Positions 21,605 through 33,882 of a stretch of 64,000 nt of DNA are shown piece by piece. The stretch comes from Entomortierella parvispora. Its lineage: Eukaryota > Mortierellomycota > Mortierellomycetes > Mortierellales > Mortierellaceae. The stretch covers positions 1,285,001-1,349,000 of the forward strand of contig OY752152.1 of the NCBI GenBank assembly GCA_963573315.1. Direction: 5' to 3'. The first letter of the stretch is position 1, and every line of letters starts with the position of its first letter. The position numbers were made by a program, and so were the translations under genes. Under the pieces are notes generated by a model. It was not told where the DNA came from, searched no databases, and saw nothing but the letters and a program-made list of their open reading frames with translations.

Positions 21605-24509
21605 ATGTTTGTCTATAAGAGAGGTATGACTTTCGTGCAACCGCACTGCAGCCCTCTTTTTTTTTTTTTTTTTTTTTTTTTCATTCGACATTTGCCGCCA
21701 CCATCTTGTGCAAGCATCCTGTCAAGTCCATGTGCACTAACAATTCACTGTCTGGCTTCCTCTCTACCTTCCTCGAACCCTTCCGTCTGGTTTACCCCTT
21801 CCTTCTCGACAATAGATGGTAAGAGACAGTGCTCCTTTTGCATGGAATGTGGACTGCTCACCTCGTAAAATGTAATAATGTGCGCAGACTGATTGATATT
21901 CATTTCCTTTGCATTCTCTCAATGCAGGACGCAAGGAGCGTGTCGCCTTTGACAAGATCACGGCCAGAATCGTCAAGCTGTGTTATGGCCTCGACATGAA
22001 CTTTGTCGACCCCGTCCAGGTTACCCAGAAGGTGCGTTCCGCTTGCTTGACTTTTTGTTTTTGCTGGTCGCCAGGACTGTTCCCCCTGTCGGCGATTGGA
22101 ACTGCCCTGTTCTGTGGCTTTTTTTTTTACCCTTGATCCGGTGAACTTATTTTTTTTCCCTTGTATTCGAACGCATCCTCTAGGTCATCTCAGGAGTCTA
22201 CCATGGTGTCAGCACTGTCGAGCTCGATAACCTCGCTGCCGAGACTGTACGTTTGCTCTGCCCACTTGCCCCGATATATGGAACTAGCTTTGCAATGACC
22301 AATCCTAACCTCTATCCCTTTGATGTGTTTCAAATCCGTATAGGCTGCCTACATGACCACCAAGCATCCCGACTACGCCATCCTCGCCGCCCGTATTGCT
22401 GTCTCAAACGTCCACAAGGAGACCAAGAAGGTCTTCTCGCAGGTTATTGAGGATCTTTACACGTACATCAACCCCAAGACGGGCAAGAACGCCTCCATGA
22501 TCTCCGAAAAGACCTACCAATGCGTCATGAAGAACCAGGATCGCCTCAACTCTGCCATCATCTACGACCGCGATTTCAATTACAATTACTTTGGCTTCAA
22601 GACCCTCGAGCGCTCATATCTCCTCCGCATCGACGGCCGTGTCGCGGAGAGACCCCAGCACATGTTGATGCGTGTCTCGGTCGGTATCCATGGCGACGAT
22701 GTCGAAAAGGCCATTGAGACCTACAACCTCATGTCCGAGAAGTTCTTCACCCATGCCTCGCCTACTCTCTTCAACGCCGGTACACCCAGACCCCAGATGT
22801 CATCTTGCTTCTTGTTGACCATGAAGGAGGATTCGATCGAGGGCATCTATGATACGTTGAAGACCTGCGCCATGATCTCCAAGACTGCTGGCGGTATCGG
22901 TCTCAACATCCACAACATCCGTGCTTCGGGCTCTTATATTTCCGGAACAAACGGTTACTCGAACGGTCTCATTCCCATGCTCCGTGTCTACAACAACACT
23001 GCCCGCTATGTCGATCAAGGTGGCAACAAGCGCCCTGGTGCATTCGCCATGTACCTCGAGCCCTGGCACGCGGACGTGTTCGAGTTCTTGGATCTTCGCA
23101 AGAACACCGGAAAGGAGGAGAGTCGTGCTCGCGATCTGTTCTACGCCCTCTGGATTCCCGATCTGTTCATGAAGCGTATTGAAGAGAACGGCGATTGGAG
23201 CTTGTTCTGCCCTGCTGAGGCCCCCGGTCTCCAGGATGTTTGGGGTGAAGAGTTCGAGGCCCTTTACGCCAAGTACGAGAGCGAGGGTCGTGCTCGCAAG
23301 ACCATCAAGGCCCAGAAGCTTTGGTATGCCATTCTTGAGGCCCAGACCGAGACTGGAACCCCATACATGTTGTACAAGGATGCCTGCAACCGCAAGTCCA
23401 ACCAGCAGAACTTGGGAACCATCAAGTGCAGTAACTTGTGCACAGAGATTGTCGAGTACAGCAGCCCCGAAGAAGTTGCCGTCTGCAACTTGGCTAGTAT
23501 TGCTCTCCCTACTTTCGTCAACAACCAGGTCTACGATTTCAAGCTTTTGCACAAGATTACCAAGGTTGTCACTCGCAACTTGAACAAGATTATTGACGAG
23601 AACTACTACCCCGTTCCCGAGGCCGAATACTCCAACAAGCGTCATCGCCCCGTTGGTGTTGGTGTACAGGGTCTTGCCGATGCCTTCATCAAGATGCGCA
23701 TGCCATTCGACTCGCCCGAGGCTCGCAAGCTCAACTTGCAGATCTTTGAGACTATTTACCACGCTTCTCTCGAGGCTTCTTGCGAGATGGCCCAGGAAGA
23801 GGGCACATACGAGACATACCAAGGATCCCCTGTTTCCAAGGGAATTCTTCAGCCTGATATGTGGGACGTGACCCCCACCGACCTCTGGGACTGGGATACT
23901 CTCCGTGCCAGCATTGCCAAGCATGGTGTTCGTAACTCACTCTTGGTTGCCCCTATGCCCACCGCCTCCACCTCTCAGATCCTCGGCTTCAACGAGTGCT
24001 TTGAACCTTATACCTCGAACATCTATACCCGTCGTGTCTTGGCAGGAGAGTTCCAGATTGTGAACCCATGGATGTTGAAGGACCTTGTCGAGATGGGACT
24101 CTGGAACGATCAGCTCAAGAACCGAATCATTTCCGAGAACGGATCTATTCAGCGCATTCCTGGTATCCCCGATGATTTGAAGGCGCTTTACAAGACCACT
24201 TGGGAGATCTCTCAAAAGGTTGTCATTGATTTGGCCGCCGATCGCGGTGCATTCATCGATCAGTCGCAGTCCATGAACATTCACTTGGCCGATGTCAACT
24301 ACGGCAAGCTCACATCAATGGCGTTCTATGGTTGGAAGCGTGGTCTTAAGACCGGCATGTACTACCTTCGTACCCGCCCCGCCGTGGACGCCATCAAGTT
24401 CACTGTGGATCAGTTGTCCATCAACCGCGAGGCACAGGAAGAGGCCAACCAAGCTGCCATGATGTGTTCCATTGATAACAAGGACGCATGCATGAGCTGC
24501 AGTGGATAA
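21605..24509 (+). CDS. RNR1: Ribonucleoside-diphosphate reductase large subunit
   Basis: Five exons (21605-21623, 21816-21818, 21928-22031, 22184-22246, 22344-24509) give 784 residues, close to human RRM1 (792). The protein begins [18 protein letters not shown]; the Asp codon is completed by a 3-nt microexon. An ATP-cone occupies about residues 1-90. Catalytic cysteines fall at C218 (SSCFLL), C429 (SNLC) and C444 (VAVCNLA). The radical-transfer tyrosine pair is in [17 protein letters not shown] (Y736/Y737), and a redox pair sits at the end (ACMSCSG). It reduces NDPs to dNDPs with the small subunit in the cytosol. AATAAA follows the stop at 24545. Confidence 0.97.
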
Positions 24510-24703
24510 AATAGGAGGGTTTTGTACATGTTTTCTCTGTAATGAATAAATTCACAAAGTATCAATTAGTCTATGGTTTTGCGGGTGTTGACATGGGCGT
24601 TATTGGCAACTCAGGCATGTCCAGTTTCGCCGATGGGAGGCACAAGTGACGATTCACAGAACATTTTTTTTTTATTGTCCGGTACACTAGACCAATTCCT
24701 GCT

Positions 24704-27345
24704 TCATTGGTCCTTCATGTCGGTAACAGAATATGGAAAGACTCTGAAATCATCATAGAGCAGACTTCCCTCTTCGTCGTAATGGAAATCATAGTAGCAC
24801 TGCTCGCAGAAATAACAGGGTGTCTCCCCAGCCAAACGATCGTCCACGGTGATGAAGTGGGCAGGGTTGAAACGACACATCCTGCACTTGTGCTTGGTAG
24901 TCTTTCGTCGAAACACAGTTTTTGGATAACATAGTCGGTTGAGCTCGTCGTGCTGATGACTGAAGAGTCTGCAAAAGAAAAAAAAGAAAAAAATGTAAAC
25001 AGCTGAGAAAATCAAAAACTTGCCCAGATCTTCAGATTTCCTACCTCAGATCTTTAAACTTGATGATATGTTCGCAGTTTCCTTGGTGAACTAGCAAATA
25101 TGGATGATTCAGCCGTATCGACAAATCCCGGATCAGGGTCTGAGCCATGACTCTTTTTTGCAAGTTTTGGAACTCTGGCGATTGCCTCCGCTCTGGTGAT
25201 TCCTGTACCCAGTCCAAAATAGTTCTAGAACAAAGAAAGAAAAAAAAAAAAAAAAAAAAAAGTACGAAAAATGTTAGAGCTTTCTCCATCTCTCTCCCAT
25301 GTCATGAAGGGTACACTTGAAACTTACTGACTGTAGTCGGATGAAACCGCTGCGTAGACGGCCTCATCTTCCAGCGCAATTTGCTCCAACGGTATATTTT
25401 CTGAACTGGGCTTGGCCAACTCGGCCCTCAAATCCGAATCATCATAGTTCAGGTCGTAATCCTGCTCCATCGGCTCCTGACCCTCTCGCTCCAATTGCTG
25501 CAACCACGCCTGTTGGATAGCTACTGCATCCTCGTGTCGTACTTTACATTGCTCCTCCAACTCGGCTTTCCTTGCCTTCTCCCCGGCTACCAACCGAGCC
25601 TTTTCGTCCACCCGTGCCCGAAGCAGAGGAGAGTCGATATAAAAAGTACCCTCGATAAACAGAAAAGAATTGCTAGTCTTTTTCTTTTCCGTGTTCCTAA
25701 TCTTTGAGTTTTCATTCCCCCGCTCGTCAAACTCGCTTTTGGAGGTAAAGTCCGTCAGGCAGTAAAAGGTATCGCGCAAGTCTGACAGGGGTTGGCTGCT
25801 CAAAAATATGGCCTCCTGTACTTTGAGCGTTGGCTTTAACGAGCTGAAAAACTCGACCACGACCACGGCTTCTTCAGGATCAATGATGGGGACATAGGGT
25901 CGAGAAAACGGGGATCCCTCAGGTTGGATATAGTTGAGTGGTTCGCGCTGGTGAGGCGGTAACACGGAATGCGAGTCGATCTGGAGGGATCGGAGAGGCG
26001 AATCTTCAATCTTTAGGGAAATATCCTGGAATTTGAGTTCAATATTTGTAGGACGGATCGACTCGACTTGCTTCTCGGTCTGTGGGGTGTCCTGGGTCCA
26101 TTGGGTTTCCATTTCCGCCACAAACAGGGCCAGACTCTGCAAGCTTTCATCCGTCGCGCTACTCGTCCTGGCGTCCTTTGAACCTTCTGGTCTCTCATCC
26201 TGAATTTGATCAACATCCATCGGGGTGTCGGCAGAAACCGCTTCTGATAATGGTGCGGTCCTAGCACTTGACGGTGTCTCCAGGTCTGTCGTAGTCCCTG
26301 ACGAAGCGCCTGCTTGATCCTGTTCTTGTTCTGGACCTATCCCAGAACTCGATGAGCTACTCCCTGCCGCAGATCTTTGGAAATTCTGTGGATTTCGCGT
26401 GGAGGCTGTATCTTGTGCAACAGCTGGCTCTCCCATCCTTACGTCCGAATCGTCCTCGAGTTCTAGCGCTCTTTGCTTCCCCTTCTTCTTCTGAGGCTCT
26501 AAGGCGGCATTCTTTCTGGTCCAGCGCTGCTGGTCCCTTTCCTGCTTGTGCCTCAACGCTGTGCGATTGGTCTCGTACGGTACCCTTCGATGTCCTCTCA
26601 TCGGGGCACTCAAGAGTCTCCGCACCTTGTTGTCGGCCGAGCTCGTGACATTCATCTGATTCTCTCGAACATGAATATCAGCCGTGTCTCCAGCCTCATT
26701 GACCTCCTCTGTCAGCCCATAGACCGAGGACCAAGTCGGCCGAAGAGGTCTCTCCTCAGAAGCAGCGAGTATCTCCTCGTGTCGATCTTCTATCCTGTCC
26801 GTGAACCACTCTTGAAGGAGACCCAGGACCGTCGGATCCTCAAAGGGTTGATTGGCCTCCTGGAAATCATCAAAGATATCGCAACGGGATACGAGATCTT
26901 GTTTAGTGAGGTTTTTGGAAGCAAGGTACGCTTTGAGAGGATCGTTTTGTTCTTGTTGTTGGAGGAGGCGGACGAAATTGGAGCTGAATTCCGATATTGA
27001 AATGAGCTCGCTCTGTGGATCGGTGGCTAGAATCGATACTTTCTCGGGAATTCGTCCTGGTGGCAGCGGTGATTGTGGTCCTTGTTGCCGCCGCTGTTGT
27101 TGCTGTTGTTGTCCTTGTTCTTGCACTTGTGGCGGCTGCTGTTGCGGATCTTGCTGACGTTGTTCTCGCTGCTCCTGCTGGATGGCTGTTGATATGGTCC
27201 TGGAAAAAGTTGGTGGCGATATCCGTTGTGGCGGAGGCGAGGAGGATCGCGAATGTGCAGGCCCTGGCTCTGGGGATTGGGATGGAGAGGATAGGTAAGA
27301 GTAATCCGATGAGGGAGATAGGGGCAGGTTCAAAGAGTCGCTCAT
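24704..27345 (-). CDS. SNAPC3/SNAP50-like snRNA-activating complex subunit
   Basis: Three exons (27345-25328, 25224-25045, 24968-24704) give 820 residues; both introns join in phase 2. Residues 1-480 are Gln/Ser/Pro-rich with some helical parts. The C-terminal third matches the SNAP50 domain: DLRDTFYCLTDF, EGTFYID, a HIIKFKDLR segment, then CRMCRF, ITVDDRLAGETPCYFCEQC and LYDDFRVFPYS, with Cys pairs likely to bind zinc. SNAPc binds the proximal element of snRNA promoters and recruits Pol II or Pol III. Metazoan SNAPC3 is about 410 residues, so the N-terminus is much expanded. ATG 27345 was chosen because upstream in-frame sequence is promoter-like. Confidence 0.85.
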
Positions 27346-27594
27346 GGTCCGGGGGTAATGGAATGAAATGTGGACAGGACAGGACAGGGAAGGGACAGAA
27401 TGGTGACCAAAAGTGATCTCATTCTTTGCATGCGGCATATGCAGCGACGACGCGAAAAATGAGCGGTCACGTGTTAGCAATTGCCTTTTCGTTTTGACGC
27501 ACCCTTCCTTGTGCCTGCCTACCTGCCTCCTTGGCACCTCCCCCAGCTCCCCTCAATCTGTATCGTACGTTCAAGAGAAAAGAGAAAAACTTTG

Positions 27595-29634
27595 CTAATT
27601 TATTCCAGCTCTCAGCTTTGACTGATGTTGGCTAAACTCGGTTAACGTTGTCCGGGCAATTGCCTTGCCCTGGAATGACGTGCTGGTCGCAGAGATTGTC
27701 ATCACCTGGACATAGTCTCCAAGCTTAATAGGTACACGGCCAGCTGTTCCGCTCTGTCCAGACGATGTCAATGCAGAGGCAATAGAAGGCTGAATCATAT
27801 CGTCGTCAAAGATAATCTTGTATCCTCCATCAGCACGGCCGACCCAACGGTTTTTGTCACGTTTGCTTCGTCCCTCGACGAGAACACACTCGCCTCCAAG
27901 GGTTCCTAGACGAGTCCTGAACTGATTTTCGGCTCCCTTGTGGAAAACGCCAATGATGTCTTGAAGTCGGCGCAACTTGACATCCTCGGGCACATCATCC
28001 TCCAGTCTACGTCCTGCATGCGTGCCTTCTCTGCGCGAGTACATAAACATATACGCCATCTCGTATTCAACGCGACGCATCAAATCCATGGTATCCAAAT
28101 GGTCAGCCTCTGTTTCGCCACAAAAGCCAGTGATGAAATCGGACGAAAGAGCTACGCCTGGAACGATTGATCGAATGTTGTCCACAAGTTCAAAGTAGGC
28201 GTCTCTCGAATAACCACGACGCATTTTGGACAAAACAGCTGTGGACCCTGATTGGGCTGGCATGTGGATCTGCGAGCAAATGTTGGGCCTTTCTGCCATC
28301 AAATGCAACAACGCCGTTGGAAAGTCCTTTGGGTGTGGTGATGTGAAACGGATACGCATCTACAATATAAATAACAATAAATGTTAGTGATCAAGCCTGC
28401 AACTCTTCTCCTAGAGATGATCCTCCAGCTTTACCTCTGGGTCGACTTGAGAAACGTGATCCAACAGCTCTGTGAAACGCATTCCTCCGTCTTTCCGCTT
28501 GTAGATGGTGTTGAATCCTGGATTACTGAGCTCAGCTCCAACGCCTGCTGCCAGCTGTACACCATCACCACTGGTATCACGGTATGAGTTGACATTCTGG
28601 CCCAGGAGGGTCACTTCTTTGATTCCTGCATCACTCAACTGCTTCACCTCTGTCAGAATAGAGTCAATAGCTCGACTACGCTCGTTGCCGCGCGTAAATG
28701 GCACCACACAGAAGGAACACATGTTGTTGCATCCACGCATGATCGACAGATGAGCGGAGAAGCTCTCGGGAGCAATCCTCATGGGCACAATATCAGCGTA
28801 GGTTTCGTCCGCAGAAAGCATCACGTTTGCGACTCCCTGGCGGGTTGTTTCAGAGATGGACAAGAGATGGGGGATGGAACGATAGGCATCTGGCCCACAT
28901 ACAAGATCGACCATCTTGTCCGAATCCAGTAGTTTGTCCTTGAGTCGCTCAGCCATGCACTTTTTTTTTTCAATCGAGAAACGAACGATCGCCTGATTAG
29001 TTTCTGGATATCTCTCAACTTTACAGAGTCAATGAACAAGAGGGCCAGGTAGTTCACTTACTCCGAGGACACCAACAAGGGGTGCACGGTCCTTTTGAGG
29101 TCCAAGCTTCTTGCGTTTGAGTTCAGCCAGTCTGTTCCAGATCCTGGTCTCCGCATTCTCTCGGATGGCACAGGTGACCAAGAAGACAATATCTGCCTCG
29201 GATTGATCGTCTGCCTTGGTATATCCTGCTCCGTTCATAATCGCCATAAGAATCTCTGTGTCGTTGACATTCATCTGACAACCATACACCTCCACAAAGT
29301 ATTTGGCACCAGCGCCGAGCTTTCGGCCCTGGACTGAAAGATATGGGATGTTATCGGGCATGGTCTTGGTCGGATCCAGCGGAGTACTAGGCTGAGCTGT
29401 GGTGCTGTTGAGGAAGTCTTGCAGGGAAGGGCCTCGGTTGCCGAATACAATATGCTTCTTTTTTGATGCTTTTGATTTATCGGTAGTAGGTTCTGTTGTG
29501 ATTTGGGTGGAGTCTTTGGTGGAGAGGGTGGGCTGTGCCTGTGCAAGGCTAGCAAAGGCGGCTCTGGGACACAGTCGAGAGGATCTTAGGAGGGCTGCCT
29601 TTGCCGGCTTGGCAAGTGAAGCAAACAGGGCCAT
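27595..29634 (-). CDS. Mitochondrial tRNA methylthiotransferase (CDK5RAP1/MiaB family)
   Basis: Three exons (29634-29062, 28959-28435, 28359-27595), all phase 0, give 620 residues. The basic, Ala/Leu/Ser-rich first 30 residues look like a mitochondrial presequence. A UPF0004 domain has the cluster-binding cysteines in VEVYGCQMN and LVTCAIREN. The radical-SAM CxxxCxxC is at residues 268-275 ([18 protein letters not shown]), followed by LLGQNVNSY and a C-terminal TRAM domain. The family converts i6A37 to ms2i6A37 in tRNAs using SAM and two iron-sulfur clusters. The acceptor of intron 1 follows an A-run rather than a pyrimidine tract (GAAAAAAAAAAG). Confidence 0.92.
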
Positions 29635-29968
29635 GGCTAGTGGAGTGGTAAGAAGAGGATGGACAAGAGGAGGAAAGAAGTGAGGCAAGAGAATAAAGGG
29701 ATGAATGGGCAATGAAGGAATGCAGGAGAAGAGAGTGATGGCAATGAACAAACTGATCACCTCGGACCTTTTGCGTGCTGCCTTTGACCCCTGTCCGTCC
29801 TGAGCTGGCTCCGCCCAAGAGTCTTCTTTTGTCCGAAGCAGACAAGCCACCCAAACATGCAGTCACAAATCAGCGAAAAAAAAAGATGCACACAAGAACT
29901 CAAGGACGAGCGCATCCTTTTTTTTCCTTTTCCATTACCCTCAGCAAAGCAGGAATAGCGAAAACACC

Positions 29969-30166
29969 ATGTCCAGCGTACGATTGGCCCCACCACCCCT
30001 CAAACTCACAGTCTTGGAGTCCCGTTCTCTCTCGACCCCCGAAACTGTCCAGACTTTGCACAACTTCTTGTCCAACGGAACCGCCATCCACTCTGCACCC
30101 ACCAGCATTGCTCACCAGGTTACCCAAGTCTACGAGAAGTTGCGTCTCGAGTCCAAGCGTCATTAA
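29969..30166 (+). CDS. Small conserved-looking protein, 65 residues, unknown function
   Basis: A single exon encodes 65 residues beginning MSSVRLAPPPLKLTVLESR and ending in a short amphipathic helix (IAHQVTQVYEKLRLESKRH). The ATG has an A at -3 (CACCATGTC) and is preceded by a CT-rich leader shared divergently with the methylthiotransferase gene. No domain is recognised. Balanced composition and a complete frame with good context favour a real gene. Confidence 0.6.
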   Translation: MSSVRLAPPPLKLTVLESRSLSTPETVQTLHNFLSNGTAIHSAPTSIAHQVTQVYEKLRLESKRH

Positions 30167-30761
30167 AAAATGAAGACCACAAATACAGCATCCGGCATGA
30201 AAATGAGTGGATCCTGAGGATTGGACAGAAAGGAACGATATATTTCCTCCGTAAAGGGTTCCTCTTGGCTGTTAGGATTTACCCGTCCTTTTCTTCGACT
30301 ATCAACTATCAACCTATTGCATCAACACACCATTCAATTGTACAACATCAAGTCGCTGACATATCCTCAATAAATCACCACAGCTTCAACAATTTCTCAG
30401 AAGCTTTCTCGGATATGTTCCAAATCCTTAAACTTTGCGTATATTTTTGTGGTGCTTAGGGTACCGATGCAGTTTGAGGCTTTGGGCTTTGTTCTGTATA
30501 TTAAGAAAGTCAAGGTTACAGCAATTATCCATAAAGAGGAAAGACTGGCTCGGTGTAATTCTTTTGACTATTGTTTGCTGCATAGCAGTCCATACAAATG
30601 TGCAGAGGGTATCTTGAGGGGTTGGCTTCCTCGTTGTGATTCTGTCCTGAGAAAGGGACGACCAAGCCAATTGATCACATCACTAGCAAAATATCCTGCC
30701 AACAGTCATTTTTGGTTGAGAAGCTGAGAGAGGAGTTGTCGACTGCTTCTACTTGTGTTGT
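30167..30761. other. Intergenic, convergent 3' regions
   Basis: This gap lies between two genes that face each other. It contains AATAAA near 30370 and T-rich stretches suitable for 3' processing. No gene is visible. Confidence 0.5.
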
Positions 30762-30932
30762 CTATGAAGAGCCGACTCGGAGATGGGCGCCATTCTTTGC
30801 TGCAATCCAGGTGATGAAAGCACAGGTCAGGACATAGCCTGAAAACTTGAAAAATGCCGAGCGCGAGATCTGGGCCTCTTCTTCTGGTGTCCTGAAGGAT
30901 GAGAAAATACGCCGGAGATTAGGAAGTGCCAT
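30762..30932 (-). CDS. Small single-pass membrane protein, 56 residues
   Basis: The ORF MALPNLRRIFSSFRTPEEE... has a basic N-terminus and one hydrophobic helix (FFKFSGYVLTCAFITWIAA), ending RVGSS. Size and layout resemble small mitochondrial membrane proteins (for example small TOM or respiratory-complex subunits), but no specific family is recognised. The frame is open upstream of the ATG, so an earlier start is possible. It is divergent from LSM6, with a palindromic CACGTGA element between them. Confidence 0.5.
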   Translation of the reverse strand: MALPNLRRIFSSFRTPEEEAQISRSAFFKFSGYVLTCAFITWIAAKNGAHLRVGSS

Positions 30933-31007
30933 TGGGAAGAGATGGTTGCGCGCTGGAGGTGATGAGAGGAGACTCTTGTTCTTAAGTTTGAAATTCAGAA
31001 TCCAGTG

Positions 31008-31031
31008 CACGTGACTATAATTAGTCACGTG
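31008..31031. promoter_or_regulatory. Palindrome with two CACGTGA (bHLH-type) sites
   Basis: CACGTGACTA and TAGTCACGTG form a perfect 10-bp inverted repeat around a TAAT spacer. CACGTG/TCACGTG is the core bound by Cbf1/Pho4-type bHLH factors. It sits in the 200-bp gap between two divergent start codons, 104 bp before LSM6 and 76 bp before the small membrane protein. Confidence 0.6.
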
Positions 31032-31135
31032 AATACTACACAACTTCAACTTCTGCAAGCGAGCTAATGCCAGTTGGCATCAGAGGTCTTCTCGCATCTC
31101 ACACTCACACTCTCACACACATCAGACGCATCAAC

Positions 31136-31605
31136 ATGGAGCCAACCCAAGACTTTACCAGCTTTCTCCTTGGAAGACCCGTCATTGTCAAGCTGAATTC
31201 AGGAGTCGATTACCGCGGTAAGGAGGATTGGATGAATTCAAGAGATCAGGCCACCTTACAAACGAACATGAGAATTCACATCACGGGGAGCTATCGGCTC
31301 TAACTTCACACTTCCTTAATATGACAATTAGGCATCCTGGCTTGTCTGGATGGCTACATGAACATTGCTCTGGAACAGACTGAAGAATGGGTCAATGGCC
31401 AGCTCAAGAACAAGTACGGAGACACGTTCATTCGTGGAAACAATGGCAAGTTATATCAGGCATTTTCATGTATTCCAGGAAAAAGTTCTTGCACAGAACA
31501 GCTTGATTTCCTGGAGGTATAGAAACAAGGACATGAAGGCTAACCTCCCGACCCTCTAACACTTTCACAATAGTTCTCTACATCTCAACAGCAAAGGGAG
31601 CATAA
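31136..31605 (+). CDS. LSM6: U6 snRNA-associated Sm-like protein LSm6
   Basis: Three exons (31136-31217, 31332-31445, 31574-31605) give 75 residues. The protein is nearly the textbook Lsm6: FLLGRPVIVKLNSGVDYRG, ILACLDGYMNIALEQTEEWV, NGQLKNKYGDTFIRGNN, VLYISTAKGA. It forms part of the LSm1-7 ring (mRNA decay) and the LSm2-8 ring (U6 snRNA). Intron 2 (31446-31573) starts with GCAAGT instead of GT; a GC-AG intron is required to give the conserved GNNVLYIS. Confidence 0.96.
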
Positions 31606-31807
31606 GCATAGGGATCTGGAGCGTTGGACGCGTTCTCGCAGCAAAATATTACTCTTCACCATAGCAAAAGGACAGCAGCCAACAGCCCAGATATCGCAGT
31701 AAAAAAGAAATCATTTCAAAAGGATATCATCGGCCTCACAAGGACATATGATTTTTTTACTGCAGCTGTACAAGGACAAAACAAAGAAAATGGGATAACC
31801 CGGCTCC

Positions 31808-33011
31808 TTAACGGTGCTTGTTGAAGCGCTCGGTGACAGTCTTCCAGTTGACAACTTCCCAAACGGCCTTGAGGTAGTCAGGACGAACGTTCTTGTACTG
31901 GAGGTAGTAGGCGTGCTCCCAAACATCAATTCCCAACAAGGGGATCAAGCCGGTGGTGGGCTTGAGAGGGTCCTGGTTAGGGGTGGTGGCAATCTCAAGG
32001 CGCTTGAACTCCTTGTTGTATCCGAGCCAGCCCCAGCCAGATCCCTGAACAGCAGCGGTCTGGGCATTGAACTTCTCGATAAACTTGTCGAGGGAGCCCC
32101 AGGTCTTCTCGATCTCCTTGAGGAGTTCTCCGGTGGGCTTCTGGCCACCACCGCTGGACTTGGGGGCCAAGTTCTCCCAGAAAAGGGTGTGGTTGATGTG
32201 TCCTAATGTGATTGATTCAAGGAGTTGAGTAACCTATGCTTTGCCATCGTCATTTTGGCCTCTGCGCATATCAATTGCTCACGACACGGTTGAGATTGGA
32301 AACATACCTCCACCGTTAAACTTGATAGCGGACTGGAGAGCAATCTCCTCGTCAACGTTGTTACCCTGGAAGGCCGATCCGAGCTTCTCCTCAGCAGCGT
32401 TGAGACCGTTGACATAGGCTAATCAAGGGCCGTCAAAAATATTTCCCACAAGGGCAGCGCAAATACGTCATTGTAAGGATAAATGATATCACGATTTGGT
32501 AGAAGTGAAGCAGATCCAACATTTTTGATCGAAAGAAACAGCATTGCTTACTCTGGTGGTGCTTGGTGTGGTGGACCTTCATAATTTCACCGCTGATGTA
32601 GGGCTCCAAGGCCTGTGGGAGAGAGAATAGATTACAGAAAGATACGTCAACATAAAAGAACAGATAGAATGAAACAATTGAAGGAAACATCAAAAACGCG
32701 TACCTCATAGGCGTAGGGAAGAGCTGAGTTGTGAAAGAAGGGGTCAGGAAGCAGAGAGTGAGAGTAGAAATAGACAACGGAAGAGATGTTAGATAGAATA
32801 CACATGTGCACTGCGGAGTCAATCCAGGGAACCATGGGAAGATGCGCAGATTCGCGCGTGCGAAAATGTTGACAAAGACGCGTGTGGATCAGCATGGATC
32901 AGCACATTATTCAGAGAGTAACATACCGGGGAGGGTGTGCTTGAAGCGGAGGCCGGCGAAGGCGGAAGGCTTGGTAATGGCGGCAGCGGCGCGAGGAATA
33001 GAGCGAAGCAT
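31808..33011 (-). CDS. SOD2: Manganese superoxide dismutase, mitochondrial
   Basis: Five exons (33011-32927, 32723-32704, 32612-32552, 32418-32308, 32202-31808) give 223 residues; exon 2 is only 20 nt. A presequence ([20 protein letters not shown]) precedes the mature start [20 protein letters not shown]. Mn ligands lie in [16 protein letters not shown] (first His, H49), [16 protein letters not shown], and the [11 protein letters not shown] motif (Asp and His). It converts superoxide to hydrogen peroxide and oxygen in the mitochondrial matrix. Confidence 0.96.
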
Positions 33012-33882
33012 GGTGATGGTGATGAGGAAGAGTTGAGAGAAGAGTTGAAGGGAAATGGATTGATCCGGATGTGGGGAGGCCTTTTGAAGCGTCTGCGCAA
33101 GGGCGAAAACTAGATTAAAAATTAAAAATAATCAAAGAAATATTATTTTATTGTTGGATTTTATTCGATATGGAATAAACAAACCATTTGGGCCTGCTTT
33201 CATTCGCTGGGAGCTTTTTTGAACTATCGCGGTGCTTTTCAGCCGCACGAGGGATGGATCTAACTGCAGTGCAGTGGATCCAGCAGACAAGACACCGCCA
33301 TTCCTCTCCTTCTGCCAGAGAAAGAGAGACAGTGCAAGGAGGCTGTGGCCATAGTTCATAGTTCAATAGTTCAGCGACTGAGTGGTCTAGCAACAGAAAG
33401 GAAAAAATGGAACCTCAGGGACAGACCACACGCCATTGAGAGCTGATGGCAAGAGATGAAGAGCCGTGGGCGTTGCTCTCGTCTCTTTTTGAATGTATTC
33501 CTCGGTGAAGAGGGCCCAGCAGGACTGTCCCGAGGCAAGGAAGCAAGGTGGAGTGGAGGCCGCAACGCAGGCAAGGGTATTTTTAGAGAGGATGGCACTC
33601 AAGGCGCTGAAGGAAGGAGGCGTGTGTCTTCTGCCTCTTCTTTTTCTTCCTTCCCTTCCTTTCTTCCTGCTCCTACCATCCACCCACGACTCTCTCTCAG
33701 CCCATCCACTCCCTCCCCATTCCACCTTTGATCTTGCTCTACAGATCCAGGCAGTCTTGTCACGCTTCGATCAAGGCTCATTCCCCGTGCCAACAGGCGG
33801 CGCTCGTTTTTCACTCCTTGACCTCTTCACCTTCCCCTTTCTCGCGCTCATCCCATCTTCCATCCTAATCCTTTTCTTCAGA
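33012..33882. other. Promoter/leader region between SOD2 and PC-esterase-like gene
   Basis: This 870-bp interval separates two divergent genes. The stretch 33630-33880 is strongly CT-rich and looks like the 5' leader of the plus-strand gene. The coding frame is open back to 33493, but that part is low-complexity and contains no conserved motif. Confidence 0.55.

Noticed and set aside
22800-23924. Minus-strand frame of 374 codons inside RNR1
   Set aside because: Antisense shadow of a strongly codon-biased gene; the sense protein is unambiguous.
33493-33882. N-terminal extension of the PC-esterase-like protein
   Set aside because: The open frame is CT-rich leader sequence, and a signal-anchor helix follows directly after ATG 33883.
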